Assembly (NCBI GenBank): GCA_963836005.1
Contig: CAWIHS010000006.1
Span: 310,001-374,000 of the forward strand
Source: CAWIHS01 sp963836005
Lineage (GTDB): Bacteria; Pseudomonadota; Gammaproteobacteria; GRL18
DNA length: 64,000 bases
Direction of reading: 5' to 3'
Shown here: positions 1-9,200 of the stretch, in pieces
Numbering within the stretch: position 1 is the first letter of the stretch
How the letters are laid out: every line of letters begins with the position of its first letter
Program-made: the position numbers and the translations under genes
Notes under the pieces: model-generated
Told to the model about the DNA's origin: nothing
The model's database searches: none
The model's input: only the letters and a program-made list of their open reading frames with translations

Positions 1-1
1 G

Positions 2-166
2 GGAGGCAATGATGAAATCGTTGATGCGGCGCAGGTGGCCGCCTGGGTTGAGGAACAGGGCAATTTATCCGGCTATTATTACCGCCAGCAGGCGGATCAT
101 TTTTTCCATGGTGAAATGGACTGGCTGCGAGGCGTGATCACCAGCAGCTGGATGGCAGCAAGCTAA
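2..166 (+). CDS. C-terminal end of an alpha/beta hydrolase (partial)
   Basis: The reading frame is open from the window edge to a TAA at 164-166 and gives 54 residues. The end contains an ADHFFHGEMDWLR segment preceded by an acidic GGNDEIVD stretch. This pattern is typical of the catalytic Asp and His region of small alpha/beta hydrolases of the COG2945 type, where the His of ADHFFHG completes the triad. The nucleophile region lies outside the window. The substrate is unknown. Family assignment rests on this tail only. Confidence 0.6.
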   Translation, partial: GGNDEIVDAAQVAAWVEEQGNLSGYYYRQQADHFFHGEMDWLRGVITSSWMAAS

Positions 167-369
167 ATTTAAAAAGTCTAAAACGCCAGCTGATAAGAGA
201 TTAAAAACGAGCATCGGATCGGGAAAATTAGCAAATTCTAAAATTCTTTTTAATTTTTGGTTGACAATATCTGGGTATATAAGTATATTATTATCCAACT
301 GATTACTGTTCACATGATGTGACAGCAGTTAACTTTATACCTCCATCCTCCTTTGGTGGTTTTTTAAAT

Positions 370-410
370 GGCGCAGCTCCCCCCCCCCCTTGGCTGCGCT
401 TATTTTTTTC
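370..410 (+). terminator. Probable Rho-independent terminator
   Basis: A GCGCAGC / GCTGCGC stem encloses a loop dominated by a run of C, and is followed by TTATTTTTTT. It lies about 200 bp downstream of the hydrolase stop and is the best candidate terminator for that transcript. Confidence 0.6.
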
Positions 411-488
411 AACCCTGAACCCTGTATAATTTGCAGGTATCTCTGTACGAAGTTTGATCCTTCATAAAATAATACTTACTTTGCGGAT

Positions 489-511
489 AAAAATACTCCA
501 GCCACTCAAAT
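489..511 (+). repeat. 23-bp repeat shared with 33282-33304 (inverted)
   Basis: The 23 bases beginning AAAAATACTCCAGCCACTC occur exactly in reverse complement at 33282-33304. Both copies lie in intergenic, repeat-rich DNA. They may be the ends of a further decayed element. Confidence 0.6.
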
Positions 512-557
512 TCATAGTCGAGTTACATATACTTTTTGCTAAGGGTGCTTTTCAGAG

Positions 558-1045
558 TCAACAACTCTGCGTATTCAAGATATTAGACTTAGTGTTCGTA
601 ACTTCTCAATAAGTCCGTGCAGTTCAAGTTCCTTCCCCTTTAAGGGGGAAGGCCGGGTAATGTGTTTAATCAAGAACTTAACCCCCCCCTAACCCTCCCC
701 CTGATAGAGGGAGGGGATTTTGCACGGACTTATTGAGAGTTGCTAGTGTTCGATATCGGTTGTTTATGGAAGGCAGATAATTGCTCCTGTATAATCGGCA
801 TTCACTAATGGAGCCTACGATGTACAGGGAAGTACAAGTGTCGTGTGAGGCAGGATGCCGGGAACGACCATGGATGTATTCACGGCGCCTTCTGGGCAGG
901 TAATTGCTCCATGCATAACCTGCATTTCCCACTTGACCACCATGGATGGTGGAAATGCATGCGAGAGGCAGGAGCCGAAGTCGTCCATGTGGGTCAATAA
1001 ATACCTGATATCAAGCACGATCTTAGTGATTTACTGAATAGTTAC
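558..1045 (+). mobile_element. Family B MITE-like element, copy B1 (contains A1)
   Basis: The element is flanked by perfect 8-bp duplications TTTCAGAG at 550-557 and 1046-1053. Its right end reads CTGAATAGTTAC, the family B terminal repeat. Its left end is degenerate (AACTCTGCGTATTC). The interior holds family A copy A1 (598-743) and a core at 890-997 that is identical over 108 bp to the core of element D2 (15685-15792). No transposase is encoded. The core has a short open frame (about 45 codons), but copies are degenerate and no RBS is seen, so it is not called as a gene. GTAA-type ends with 8-bp duplications are what the IS66 family produces; that link is inference. Confidence 0.75.
598..743 (+). 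mobile_element. Family A MITE-like element, copy A1, nested in B1
   Basis: This 146-bp element starts GTAACTTCTCAATAAGTCCG and ends with the near reverse complement. It is flanked by perfect 8-bp duplications TAGTGTTC (590-597, 744-751). Internally it has two hairpins built of C-rich and G-rich runs (CCTTCCCC..GGGGAAGG and CCCTCCCCC..GGGAGGGG). It is non-coding and lies inside family B copy B1. Confidence 0.8.
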
Positions 1046-1173
1046 TTTCAGAGTATATTGGATTCTCCCCCAAGATGGCTGCGATAAATCCAGAATATGC
1101 GATAAAGTTGTATATTTGCAGCATCCTGATCGCTCTCGATACGATTAAACCGGGTTATTGAGTTGCAAAAAGC

Positions 1174-1202
1174 TTGTTAAATTTCAGAGAGTCGGTTAAA
1201 AT
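1174..1202 (+). promoter_or_regulatory. Candidate sigma-70 promoter for rplM-rpsI
   Basis: A TTGTTA -35 (1174-1179) and a TAAAAT -10 (1197-1202) are separated by 17 bp. They lie about 45 bp upstream of the rplM start, just downstream of element B1. Confidence 0.5.
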
Positions 1203-1247
1203 CACTGGCTTTCTAAAACTCGTGTAAATAAAACAGGCGCTGTAATA

Positions 1248-1676
1248 ATGAAGACATTTAGTGCGAAACCGGAAACCGTTGAACGTGACTGGTATATCGT
1301 TGATGCGGAAGATAAAACTCTGGGTCGTTTATCGACTGAAATTGCCAGACGTCTTCGCGGTAAACACAAACCGGTTTACACCCCTCATGTGGATACCGGG
1401 GACTACATTGTAGTCATCAATGCTGAAAAGGTTCGTGTTACGGGTAATAAGGCTGCAGATAAAATGTATCACCATCATACGGGTTATCCTGGCGGTCTGA
1501 AAAGTATCAATTTTAACAAGTTGATTGAAAAGGCCCCGGAACGTGTTATTGAAACAGCGGTTAAAGGCATGTTACCTAAAAACCCATTAGGACGTGCCAT
1601 GTTCAAGAAAATGAAAGTCTATGCCGGTGCTGAGCACCCGCATACAGCTCAGCAGCCTATTGCTCTGGACATTTAA
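1248..1676 (+). CDS. rplM: 50S ribosomal protein L13
   Basis: The 142-residue protein has the usual length of bacterial L13. It begins MKTFSAKPETVERDWYIVDA and carries the LGRLSTEIARRLRGKHKPVYTPHVDTGD signature region followed by the HHHTGYPGG segment. L13 is an early-assembly protein of the large subunit that binds 23S rRNA. It lies 36 bp upstream of rpsI, the conserved rplM-rpsI operon. A promoter candidate is at 1174-1202 and a terminator follows rpsI. E. coli L13 autoregulates this operon through its mRNA leader; no specific leader fold was worked out here. Confidence 0.98.
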   Translation: MKTFSAKPETVERDWYIVDAEDKTLGRLSTEIARRLRGKHKPVYTPHVDTGDYIVVINAEKVRVTGNKAADKMYHHHTGYPGGLKSINFNKLIEKAPERVIETAVKGMLPKNPLGRAMFKKMKVYAGAEHPHTAQQPIALDI

Positions 1677-1712
1677 CTTAACTCATACATATAGCACAAC
1701 ACAGGATTGGTT

Positions 1713-2102
1713 ATGACAACTCAATATTATGCAACAGGTCGCCGCAAAAGCTCCTCTGCACGCGTCTATCTGCGTCCAGGAAATGGCGGTATTACTATTA
1801 ACAATCGACCACTGGAAGTCTTTTTTGGGCGTGAAACTTCCCGTATGGTGGTTCGTCAGCCTCTGGAACTGACTGAAATGCACGATAAATTTGATGTGAT
1901 CGTTAATGTAGCTGGCGGCGGTAATACAGGCCAGGCCGGTGCAATACGCCATGGCATCACCCGTGCTTTGATTGAATATGATGAGGCACTGCGTGCGCCG
2001 CTGCGTAAAGCAGGATTTGTTACCCGTGATGCACGTGAAGTCGAACGTAAGAAAATTGGCCTGCATAAAGCACGTAAACGTCCACAGTACTCAAAACGTT
2101 AA
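1713..2102 (+). CDS. rpsI: 30S ribosomal protein S9
   Basis: The 129-residue protein begins MTTQYYATGRRKSSSARVY and ends in the basic tail RKRPQYSKR, whose terminal Arg reaches the P-site tRNA in known ribosomes. The ATG at 1713 is preferred over the TTG at 1707 because the family normally starts close to the YYATGRRK motif and AGGA lies upstream at 1703-1706. It is the second gene of the rplM-rpsI operon and is followed by a strong terminator. Confidence 0.98.
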   Translation: MTTQYYATGRRKSSSARVYLRPGNGGITINNRPLEVFFGRETSRMVVRQPLELTEMHDKFDVIVNVAGGGNTGQAGAIRHGITRALIEYDEALRAPLRKAGFVTRDAREVERKKIGLHKARKRPQYSKR

Positions 2103-2137
2103 ACGAAAAAACGTTTTACAATAGATGCCTGTTATAC

Positions 2138-2172
2138 AAAAAGCCCTGGTGGGAAAGCGCCAGGGCTTTTTG
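2138..2172 (+). terminator. Rho-independent terminator after rpsI
   Basis: A perfect AAAAAGCCCTGG / CCAGGGCTTTTT stem with a short loop is followed by T residues. It lies about 35 bp after the rpsI stop. Confidence 0.9.
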
Positions 2173-2715
2173 TGTTTTATCGCAGTGCAATTGCCACAAC
2201 AGGCCTGGATTAAAGCTATTCTAAGCACTAAAAATATATCTGCGCGCAGTCCCGGGGATTAAGTAAAGAAACAAGCTAACTATCCTGGCGTATATTGAAA
2301 AATGTTATTACAAGCAGGTATTTTTTCACCCCAAATAGACGACTTCGACGCCTGTCTCCAGGGTATTTCCAGCATTCATGCTACTATGTGATGCAGGTTA
2401 TACATGAGCAATCATCAGGCTTGAACAGGCACCCGCTGCAATCATCCATACAGTAATCTGGTTAGTTTCCCAGGCATAAACCGCCATCCTCGTTATATTT
2501 TGCTGCGCAGAAGAAAAGTGTGATTTTTTTGCTGCATTTGCAATCACCTGTCATGATTAAAAATGGCAGTACATCCGCGTGCCTCAGATGTTGACCTAAA
2601 AACGCATGGACACTAACTAGGCCGAACGGTAATGAAAAAAGCAGCGATTTCACCAGGTCTGGTTTCAATAACTGCTGCGTTTTTTCTGAGCACTCAAAAT
2701 GCTATTTTAATTTAT

Positions 2716-2833
2716 GTTGCTTTAAAACAACAAAAAAAGCTAAAAGTGACTTGATTTTTTAAAAATAGCTGATAAGCTATTGATCAAGTGATTTCGTTAT
2801 GGCCAATTTGTTGTTTTGTTGCTGTAAAACAAC
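2716..2833. promoter_or_regulatory. Pair of GTTG..CAAC palindromes upstream of the first porin
   Basis: Two related inverted repeats lie in the AT-rich 900-bp gap before the porin. GTTGCTTTAAAACAAC is at 2716-2731, and GTTGTTTT / AAAACAAC arms are at 2810-2817 and 2826-2833. They share the TAAAACAAC half. They could be operators for a porin regulator. Nothing else coding is seen in 2173-3041. Confidence 0.4.
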
Positions 2834-3041
2834 ATACTGATAAATAAAATGTCGTTTTTTTGAAAAAAGTGTTGCATTATTGATAAAAAAAGCATAAATT
2901 AGACATTGTCAGTGAAACATCAGGGCTTTAAATTATCATTGCCGGATTCTTAAGCAAGCATAAGCAAAGAGTTCATTGACGATGTAAATTTAAAGCATGA
3001 GATAACGAAAAGATTTAATTATTTAAACTAAGGAATTGAAA

Positions 3042-4112
3042 ATGAAAAAAATAATTGCTGCTGCTGTTGCTGCTGCTGTTATCGCGCCAATGAGCGTTTT
3101 AGCTGCAGGCCCAACTCTGTATGGTAAAATTCACATGTCAGGTAACTGGCTGGATAATAGTGGTGACTACGATAGCTGGTCTTTGAACTCCAATGCCTCA
3201 CGTATCGGTGTTAAAGGCTCTGAAGATATCGGTAACGGCATGAAAGTCGGCTACTTAATCGAATGGTCAGTCGGTATGGACGGTTCGCGTAATTCTGCTG
3301 CTGCCGGTAATGCCAAAGACCTGAACCTGCGTAACCGTGCAGTGACTCTTTCTGGTAACTGGGGTACTGTATTAGCGGGTCAGTGGGACACGCCATTAAA
3401 GACTCTGGGTCGTAAAGTTGACTTGTTCGGTGAGCGCCTGGGTGATAACCGTAACCTGAACAACGCTGCGATTGATTTACGTACGCCTAATACCATTGCT
3501 TATGTTACTCCAAACATGGCCGGTTTCAGCGTTACAGCTGCCTATGTATTTGATGCGACCACTAATGGTACCCCAAGTACAGCGGATGATACGGATGCTT
3601 ATGCCTGGTCTGCCAATGCGTTGTATAACAATGGTCCATTCCTGATCGGTTTAGCCTATGAAGCGGTTTCATCAGAAGTGTTTGGTGTTAGCAAAGACAA
3701 TCAGAATACCTGGCGTGTGGCGGGTTCCTGGGCCATTGGTCCTTTCAAAATCCTGGGTAGTTATACCGGCATTGATAATGCATTTGGTACCGACATTGAT
3801 CCTAATATCGCCACGGTGGGTGCTTCCTGGAAGTTTGGTAACAACACCCTGAAAGGTCAGTACGGCTGGCGTTCAGATGAAAAATTCTCATTACCTGATA
3901 GTGATGATGATGAAAAAACAGGTGCGTCACAATGGGTTATCGGTCTGGATCACGCCATGTCCAAGCGTACAACCATGTATGCTGAATACGGCATGATGTA
4001 CAATGACGATGCCGCTGCTGGAACTGTGTGGAGAACTATGGGTAACTCAGCTGGAGCTGCCCCGGGTGATGACAGCAAAGGCTTTGGTCTGGGTATTATC
4101 CACAACTTCTAA
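3042..4112 (+). CDS. Gram-negative trimeric porin (first of two paralogues)
   Basis: The 356-residue protein starts at ATG 3042, seven bases after AAGGA. It has a signal peptide (MKKIIAAAVAAAVIAPMSVLA, cleavage near residue 23) followed by GPTLYGKIHMSGNW, the usual first beta-strand of general porins. The body shows alternating hydrophobic strands, a GTVLAGQWDTPLK segment (the eyelet-loop region of Neisseria/Burkholderia-type porins) and a terminal Phe (GLGIIHNF) as expected for BAM-dependent outer-membrane insertion. It should form a diffusion channel. A close paralogue follows at 4969-6054. Substrate preference cannot be read from sequence. Confidence 0.93.
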   Translation: MKKIIAAAVAAAVIAPMSVLAAGPTLYGKIHMSGNWLDNSGDYDSWSLNSNASRIGVKGSEDIGNGMKVGYLIEWSVGMDGSRNSAAAGNAKDLNLRNRAVTLSGNWGTVLAGQWDTPLKTLGRKVDLFGERLGDNRNLNNAAIDLRTPNTIAYVTPNMAGFSVTAAYVFDATTNGTPSTADDTDAYAWSANALYNNGPFLIGLAYEAVSSEVFGVSKDNQNTWRVAGSWAIGPFKILGSYTGIDNAFGTDIDPNIATVGASWKFGNNTLKGQYGWRSDEKFSLPDSDDDEKTGASQWVIGLDHAMSKRTTMYAEYGMMYNDDAAAGTVWRTMGNSAGAAPGDDSKGFGLGIIHNF

Positions 4113-4156
4113 GCCAGTGACATGCTAAGGTAAAATATAACAATAATAATAACATT

Positions 4157-4180
4157 GCTCTGATACCCTGGTATCAGAGC
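4157..4180 (+). terminator. Hairpin after porin 1
   Basis: A perfect 10-bp stem GCTCTGATAC / GTATCAGAGC with a 4-base loop lies 45 bp after the porin stop. It has no following T run, so it may act as an mRNA-stabilising hairpin or a weak terminator. Confidence 0.5.
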
Positions 4181-4361
4181 CGTGGGAAAGAATTTAGAAG
4201 GGTGGTCATTGATTTGACTGCCCTTTTTGTTTTTACAGCCGTCGGCTTTTATAGATCTTATTCTGTATTGGCTCAGCTGAGCTTTTATGCGGTTTTTGTG
4301 CCCTGGTGTATGAAGCATATATTGTTGTCTATGTCGCGCAGGTTTGCCCACGTTGAAGCGT

Positions 4362-4410
4362 TGCATACCGCTATGCAGAAAGACGTTCAAACGGTGCATA
4401 CCGCTATGCA
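4362..4410. promoter_or_regulatory. Duplicated palindrome TGCATA-N4-TATGCA
   Basis: The 16-bp inverted repeat TGCATACCGCTATGCA occurs twice, at 4362-4377 and 4395-4410. The centres are 33 bp apart, about three helical turns. It lies between the two porin genes. It has the geometry of a cooperative operator pair for a dimeric regulator. The overlapping short open frame has no RBS and is not called. Confidence 0.45.
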
Positions 4411-4489
4411 AAGCGTTATACTAAGGTCAGAGCAGGAAAGCTATGCAGAGTCAAATTCAGAACTGTTTTCCGAGTTTTTATTTTAAGTT

Positions 4490-4642
4490 CATACCTAGGT
4501 ACTTAAGGATAATTGAGTGTTTGTAGAAGAAGTTTTTATAGCCATGGACGGCTATAAAAAGCCTACATGGAAGTATTTACGGCGTCTTCTGGAACAAATA
4601 CTCGATTATCCGCACCTGATTTTGCTTAAGTACCTACCTATG
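4490..4642 (+). mobile_element. Family D MITE-like element, copy D1
   Basis: This 153-bp element has ends CATACCTAGGTACTTAAG and the near reverse complement ending CCTATG. It is flanked by perfect 10-bp duplications ATTTTAAGTT (4480-4489, 4643-4652). A 28-bp palindrome around 4532-4560 (arms TTTTTATAGCC / GGCTATAAAAA) could form a bidirectional terminator. It is an internally deleted version of D2 (15539-15840). CAT-type ends with about 10-bp duplications resemble some IS4-family subgroups; this is inference. The rest of 4643-4968 shows nothing coding. Confidence 0.8.
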
Positions 4643-4968
4643 ATTTTAAGTTATTTTTTGGGCTATCTTCTTGGCTCTTTTCAGGGTATATCAAGAACTA
4701 TACCAGTAATTTTGGATTATATAGAACCAGGTCACAGACACAGACATTATCCAGACCTATAATGCAAATAAACTGGAAAAATTATTCCTTGTACCCCTTC
4801 TGTCTGCATTATAAATCAGTTCAAAATGCTCATTTATTCTGCAAACGCTGCTTTTTCACTGTTTTCGCCTTGCTCAAGCAGCATTTATCCTTTTTAAGGA
4901 GCTGTAAAATTAACAGCTTCGCCACCACAACCAGTATGTCAAATCTATGAAACAGAACCAGGCATGAG

Positions 4969-6054
4969 ATGATTGAAAAAAACAGGCAATGGATGAAAAT
5001 CATTACTGCTGCTATTGTTCTTGTACCTCTGTGCAGCATCGCTGCAGGACCTACTTTATACGGCGAAATTCATCTGTCTGTGAATTACCTGGATAATAAT
5101 GCGGATTATAATTCCTGGTCACTGAACTCCAATGCTTCACGTTTGGGTATTAAGGGTTCGGAAGAGCTGGGAAACGGCATGAAAGTGGGCTACTTAATAG
5201 AATGGTCAGTCGGAATGGACGGTTCTCGTAATGCTGCTGCTGCCGATAATGCCAAAGACCTTAACCTGCGTAACCGCGCGGTAACTGTTTCCGGTGACTG
5301 GGGTACCCTGTTGGCCGGGCAATGGGATACACCTTTCAAACTGCTGGGCAAAAAGGTAGCAATGTTTGCTGAACGCCTGGGTGATCATCGAGACCTGAAT
5401 ACCGCCAAAATTGATTTACGTACTCCCAATACGCTGACTTACACTACTCCGAATATGGCGGGTTTCAGCCTCACCGGTGCCTATATTTTTGATGCCACCA
5501 CTGACGGCACGCCAGCTACTGCGGATAACACAGACTATAGCGCATGGTCGGCCAATGCCATGTATAATAATGGCCCTTTCCTGCTGGGTCTGGCGTATGA
5601 AAATATTGCTGCTGATGTTTTTGCTGCCAATGCAGATAACCAGCACAGCTGGCGTGTTGCCGGAGCCTGGGCAATGGGTGCTTTTAGAATTCTCGGCACT
5701 TATACAGCGACTGAAAATGGTTATGGTCTCAAGAATAATGATCCTGATATCACCACACTGGGCGCTTCCTGGAGCTTTGGCAATAATATTCTTAAAGGTG
5801 AATATGGCTGGCGTTCCGCTGAGTCTTATGCTTCAACAGATGACATAGAGGTGGACAGTACAGGTGCCAAACAGTGGGTTATTGGCCTTGATCATGCTTT
5901 GTCCAGAAGCACCACACTGTATACCGAATACGGCATGATGTACAATGATGATCAGTCTGATTCTAATGTCTGGAAATATACCGGCAACTCGGCACAGGGT
6001 TCAGAAGGGGAAGATAACCGCGGTTTTGGCGTTGGTCTTATTCATAAGTTCTAA
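4969..6054 (+). CDS. Gram-negative trimeric porin (second paralogue)
   Basis: The 361-residue protein is closely similar along its length to the porin at 3042-4112: GPTLYGEIHLSVNYLDNN, LRNRAVTVSGDWGTLLAGQWDTP, and the C-terminal GFGVGLIHKF ending in Phe. The N-terminus has a signal sequence (MKIITAAIVLVPLCSIAAG). Translation may start at 4969 or at the ATG at 4993, which gives a more typical signal peptide; neither has a strong RBS. It is probably an outer-membrane channel produced by tandem duplication. The insertion of D1 and the TGCATA palindromes in the spacer suggest independent regulation. Confidence 0.9.
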   Translation: MIEKNRQWMKIITAAIVLVPLCSIAAGPTLYGEIHLSVNYLDNNADYNSWSLNSNASRLGIKGSEELGNGMKVGYLIEWSVGMDGSRNAAAADNAKDLNLRNRAVTVSGDWGTLLAGQWDTPFKLLGKKVAMFAERLGDHRDLNTAKIDLRTPNTLTYTTPNMAGFSLTGAYIFDATTDGTPATADNTDYSAWSANAMYNNGPFLLGLAYENIAADVFAANADNQHSWRVAGAWAMGAFRILGTYTATENGYGLKNNDPDITTLGASWSFGNNILKGEYGWRSAESYASTDDIEVDSTGAKQWVIGLDHALSRSTTLYTEYGMMYNDDQSDSNVWKYTGNSAQGSEGEDNRGFGVGLIHKF

Positions 6055-6231
6055 TCCCGATCCTTCATGCACTTTTTTGCATAACAACTAGCCTGTGAAT
6101 CCCGGTTAGTTGAGTCATTAGACATGCGAGGGCAGTCATTTTCCGGCTGCCTTTTTTTATGGCTTTTTCTTTTTCACCGAGAGTTGATACAATACCTTTC
6201 CCGTTACGCAACCGACACCTGCGACTATCCC

Positions 6232-9200
6232 ATGAGCCAGCCTACTTTATCTAATATCCGTGAAATTCCCTATAACTATACCTCTTTTTCGGATCGGGAA
6301 ATCGTTATTCGTTTTCTGGGTGAAAAAGCCTGGGAAGTGCTGAATACCCTGCGCTCCCAGCGTGTTACCGGCCGTTCTGCACGAATGTTATTTGAAGTGC
6401 TGGGAGATATCTGGGTGGTGTCGCGCAATCCGTTTATTGAAGATGATCTGCTGGAAAATCCGCAACGCCGTGATGCCCTGCTGCAGGCACTGAATCACCG
6501 CCTGACTCAGATACGTAATCGTGCTGATGGTAATCAGGCGGTCCTGGCGTTGTTAGGCAGTGCTGAGCGGGCTGTCACCCAATTTAAAGACTGGCTGATT
6601 GAAACACAGTTCAGGCGCCGGCAGGTTTATAAGAAACTGCTTAAAGTCACGCATAAAGACAATATCTGTTTCGACGGTTTGTCGCGCATCAGTCATGTAA
6701 CAGATGCGAGTGACTGGCGGGTAGAATTTCCTTTTCTGGTGCTGGTGCCGAACAGCGAAAAAGAAGTACAGCAGCTGGTGCAGGCTTGTATTGATCTGGA
6801 TCTGGCCATTATACCCCGCGGCGGCGGAACGGGTTATACCGGAGGCGCGGTGCCGCTGACGCGTAATGCGGTGGTGATCAATACCGAAAAGCTGGACAAG
6901 CTGGGCAAGATTGAATACATCCCACTGGCAAACCCGGGTGACTCGGGTGGCAGCAAGGTAGCCACCATTGCTACGGGGGCGGGTGTAGTCACTCGCAGGG
7001 TTTCAGAGGCAGCCGAGTCAGAGGGACTGGTGTTTGCCGTAGATCCCACTTCTCAGGATGCATCCTGCATTGGCGGTAATATTGCTATGAATGCGGGCGG
7101 AAAAAAAGCGGTTATGTGGGGCACCACGCTGGATAATCTGCTGTCCTGGAAGCTGGTAACACCTGATGCCCGCTGGATGCAGGTTACCCGGCTGGAACAT
7201 AATCTGGGCAAAATTCATGTGCTGGAAACGGTGCGTTTTCGAATTCAACGTTATGCAGCCAACGGCCTGGATGTTGAAACTGAGGAAATACTGGAAATAC
7301 CGGGCAAGGAACTGCGTAAACAGGGGCTGGGTAAGGATGTGACCAATAAATTCCTCGGCGGCCTTCCGGGAGTACAAAAAGAAGGCTGCGACGGTATTAT
7401 TACCTCTGCTGTGTTTGTCCTGCATAAAATGCCGGCACATACCCGTACGGTGTGCCTGGAGTTTTTCGGTGCAGATATGAGCCGCGCTGTGCCTGCTATC
7501 GTTGAAACCATTGACCATTTGAATACGCTTGAAAACGTTATACTGGCAGGGCTGGAACATCTGGATGAGCGTTATATCAAAGCTGTGGGTTATTCGACCA
7601 AATCAGCACGCACCGGGCTGCCAAAAATGGTACTACTGGCTGACGTTGCTTCAGATGATGAAAACGCTGCGGGTCAGGCGGCCTCGACGATAGTACAATT
7701 GGCCAATGCCCGTGAAGCCGAAGGCTTTATTGCTGTCAGCCCGGAAGCGAGGCATTATTTCTGGCTTGACAGAGCAAGAACGGCGGCAATAGCAGCGCAT
7801 ACCAATGCCTTCAAAATTAATGAAGACGTGGTGATACCGCTGAAGAATCTTTCAGCCTATGGGCTGGGGATTGAACGTATCAATATTATCCAGTCGATAA
7901 GCAACAAACTGAATATTGTTGCTGCGGTTGAAAACTATCTGCGTAATGATTTACAGGTGATCGCCTACAGCCCCGATTTTGAAGGCTCTGAAGAAACTGA
8001 AGTTATTCTGGCGGCAAAGAAAAGGGCCGCTTTTGAATTAATTGAAAATGTAAAAACCCGCTGGTCTGTGTTGCTGCAGAATATGCATGGCAGGGCGGCT
8101 GATTTTTATCCTGTTTTATTAGCTACTGGTGCGGAGATACTCAATAAAGAGGCTTTTGATGCACAGAGCACCTTGTTTGACCTGCTGCAGCGTCGTGAAT
8201 TGATTGTCTCCTACCGCAGGGAAGTTGAAAAACCGCTCAAAGATCTATTTCGCGGACTGAACCTGGCAGGAGTCAATGATCGTCTGGATCAGATCCATGC
8301 TAGAATTCGTGCCGGCCGATTGTTTGTCGCCACGCATATGCATGCGGGTGACGGCAATGTGCATACTAATATTCCCGTGCATTCCAATGACTATGCAATG
8401 CTGCATACGGCTGAAAAACTGGTTGAAGAGATCATGCAGCTGGCCAAATCACTGGATGGAGTCATATCCGGTGAGCATGGTATTGGTATTACCAAATTAC
8501 AGTTCCTGGATGACGATGTGCTGGAGGCTTTCAGGGAATATAAGGACAGAGTCGATCCCAGGCACCGCTTTAATCCGGGAAAACTGCTTAAAAGTGTTCC
8601 GGTTGATAAAGACTCTTCGTGGGTTGAAGACTCTTTAAGGGTTGAAGACTCTTCTCCGGTTGAAGACTCTTTGCAGGTTGAAGACTCTTTACGGGTTGAA
8701 AACTCTTTACGGGTTGAAGACTCTTTACGGGTTGAAGACTCTTCTCCGGTTGAAGACTCTTTACGGGTTGAAGACTCTTTACGGGTTGAAGACTCTTTAC
8801 GGGTTGAAGACTCTTTACGGGTTGAAGACTCTTTTCTGAACCAGGTAAAGCACTCTGGCCTGGAAAATGCCTATACGCCTTCACTGCAGTTATTACAGCA
8901 GGAAGCCTTGATCCTTGAAGCCAGTGCTCTGGGGGATCTGAATAATGACATCAAGGACTGTCTGCGTTGCGGTAAATGCAAACCGGTATGTAATACTCAT
9001 ATTCCGCGGGCCAATCTACTGTATTCACCGCGCAATAAAATTTTAGGCACCGGGCTGATCATGGAAGCCTTTTTATACGAGGAACAGACCCGTCGGGGCA
9101 TTTCTGTGCGGCATTTTGATGAAATGAATGATGTGGCGGATCATTGTACCGTGTGCCATAAGTGCCTGAATCCCTGTCCGGTAAATATTGATTTTGGCGA

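Noticed and set aside
598..743. Family A copies as a CRISPR array
   Set aside because: Copies are dispersed, nested and carry terminal inverted repeats with target duplications; there are no regularly spaced repeats or cas genes.
855..1037. Open frame of 60 codons inside element B1
   Set aside because: It lies in the mobile core, has no RBS, and other copies of the core are disrupted; repeat DNA explains it.
4202..4486. 94-codon frame between the porins
   Set aside because: No RBS, no similarity recognised, and it spans the duplicated palindromes; more likely regulatory DNA.
8588..8884. Repetitive open frames in other frames and on the opposite strand across the VEDSLR array
   Set aside because: They are by-products of an 18-bp period with no stops; the domain-bearing frame is clearly the real one.
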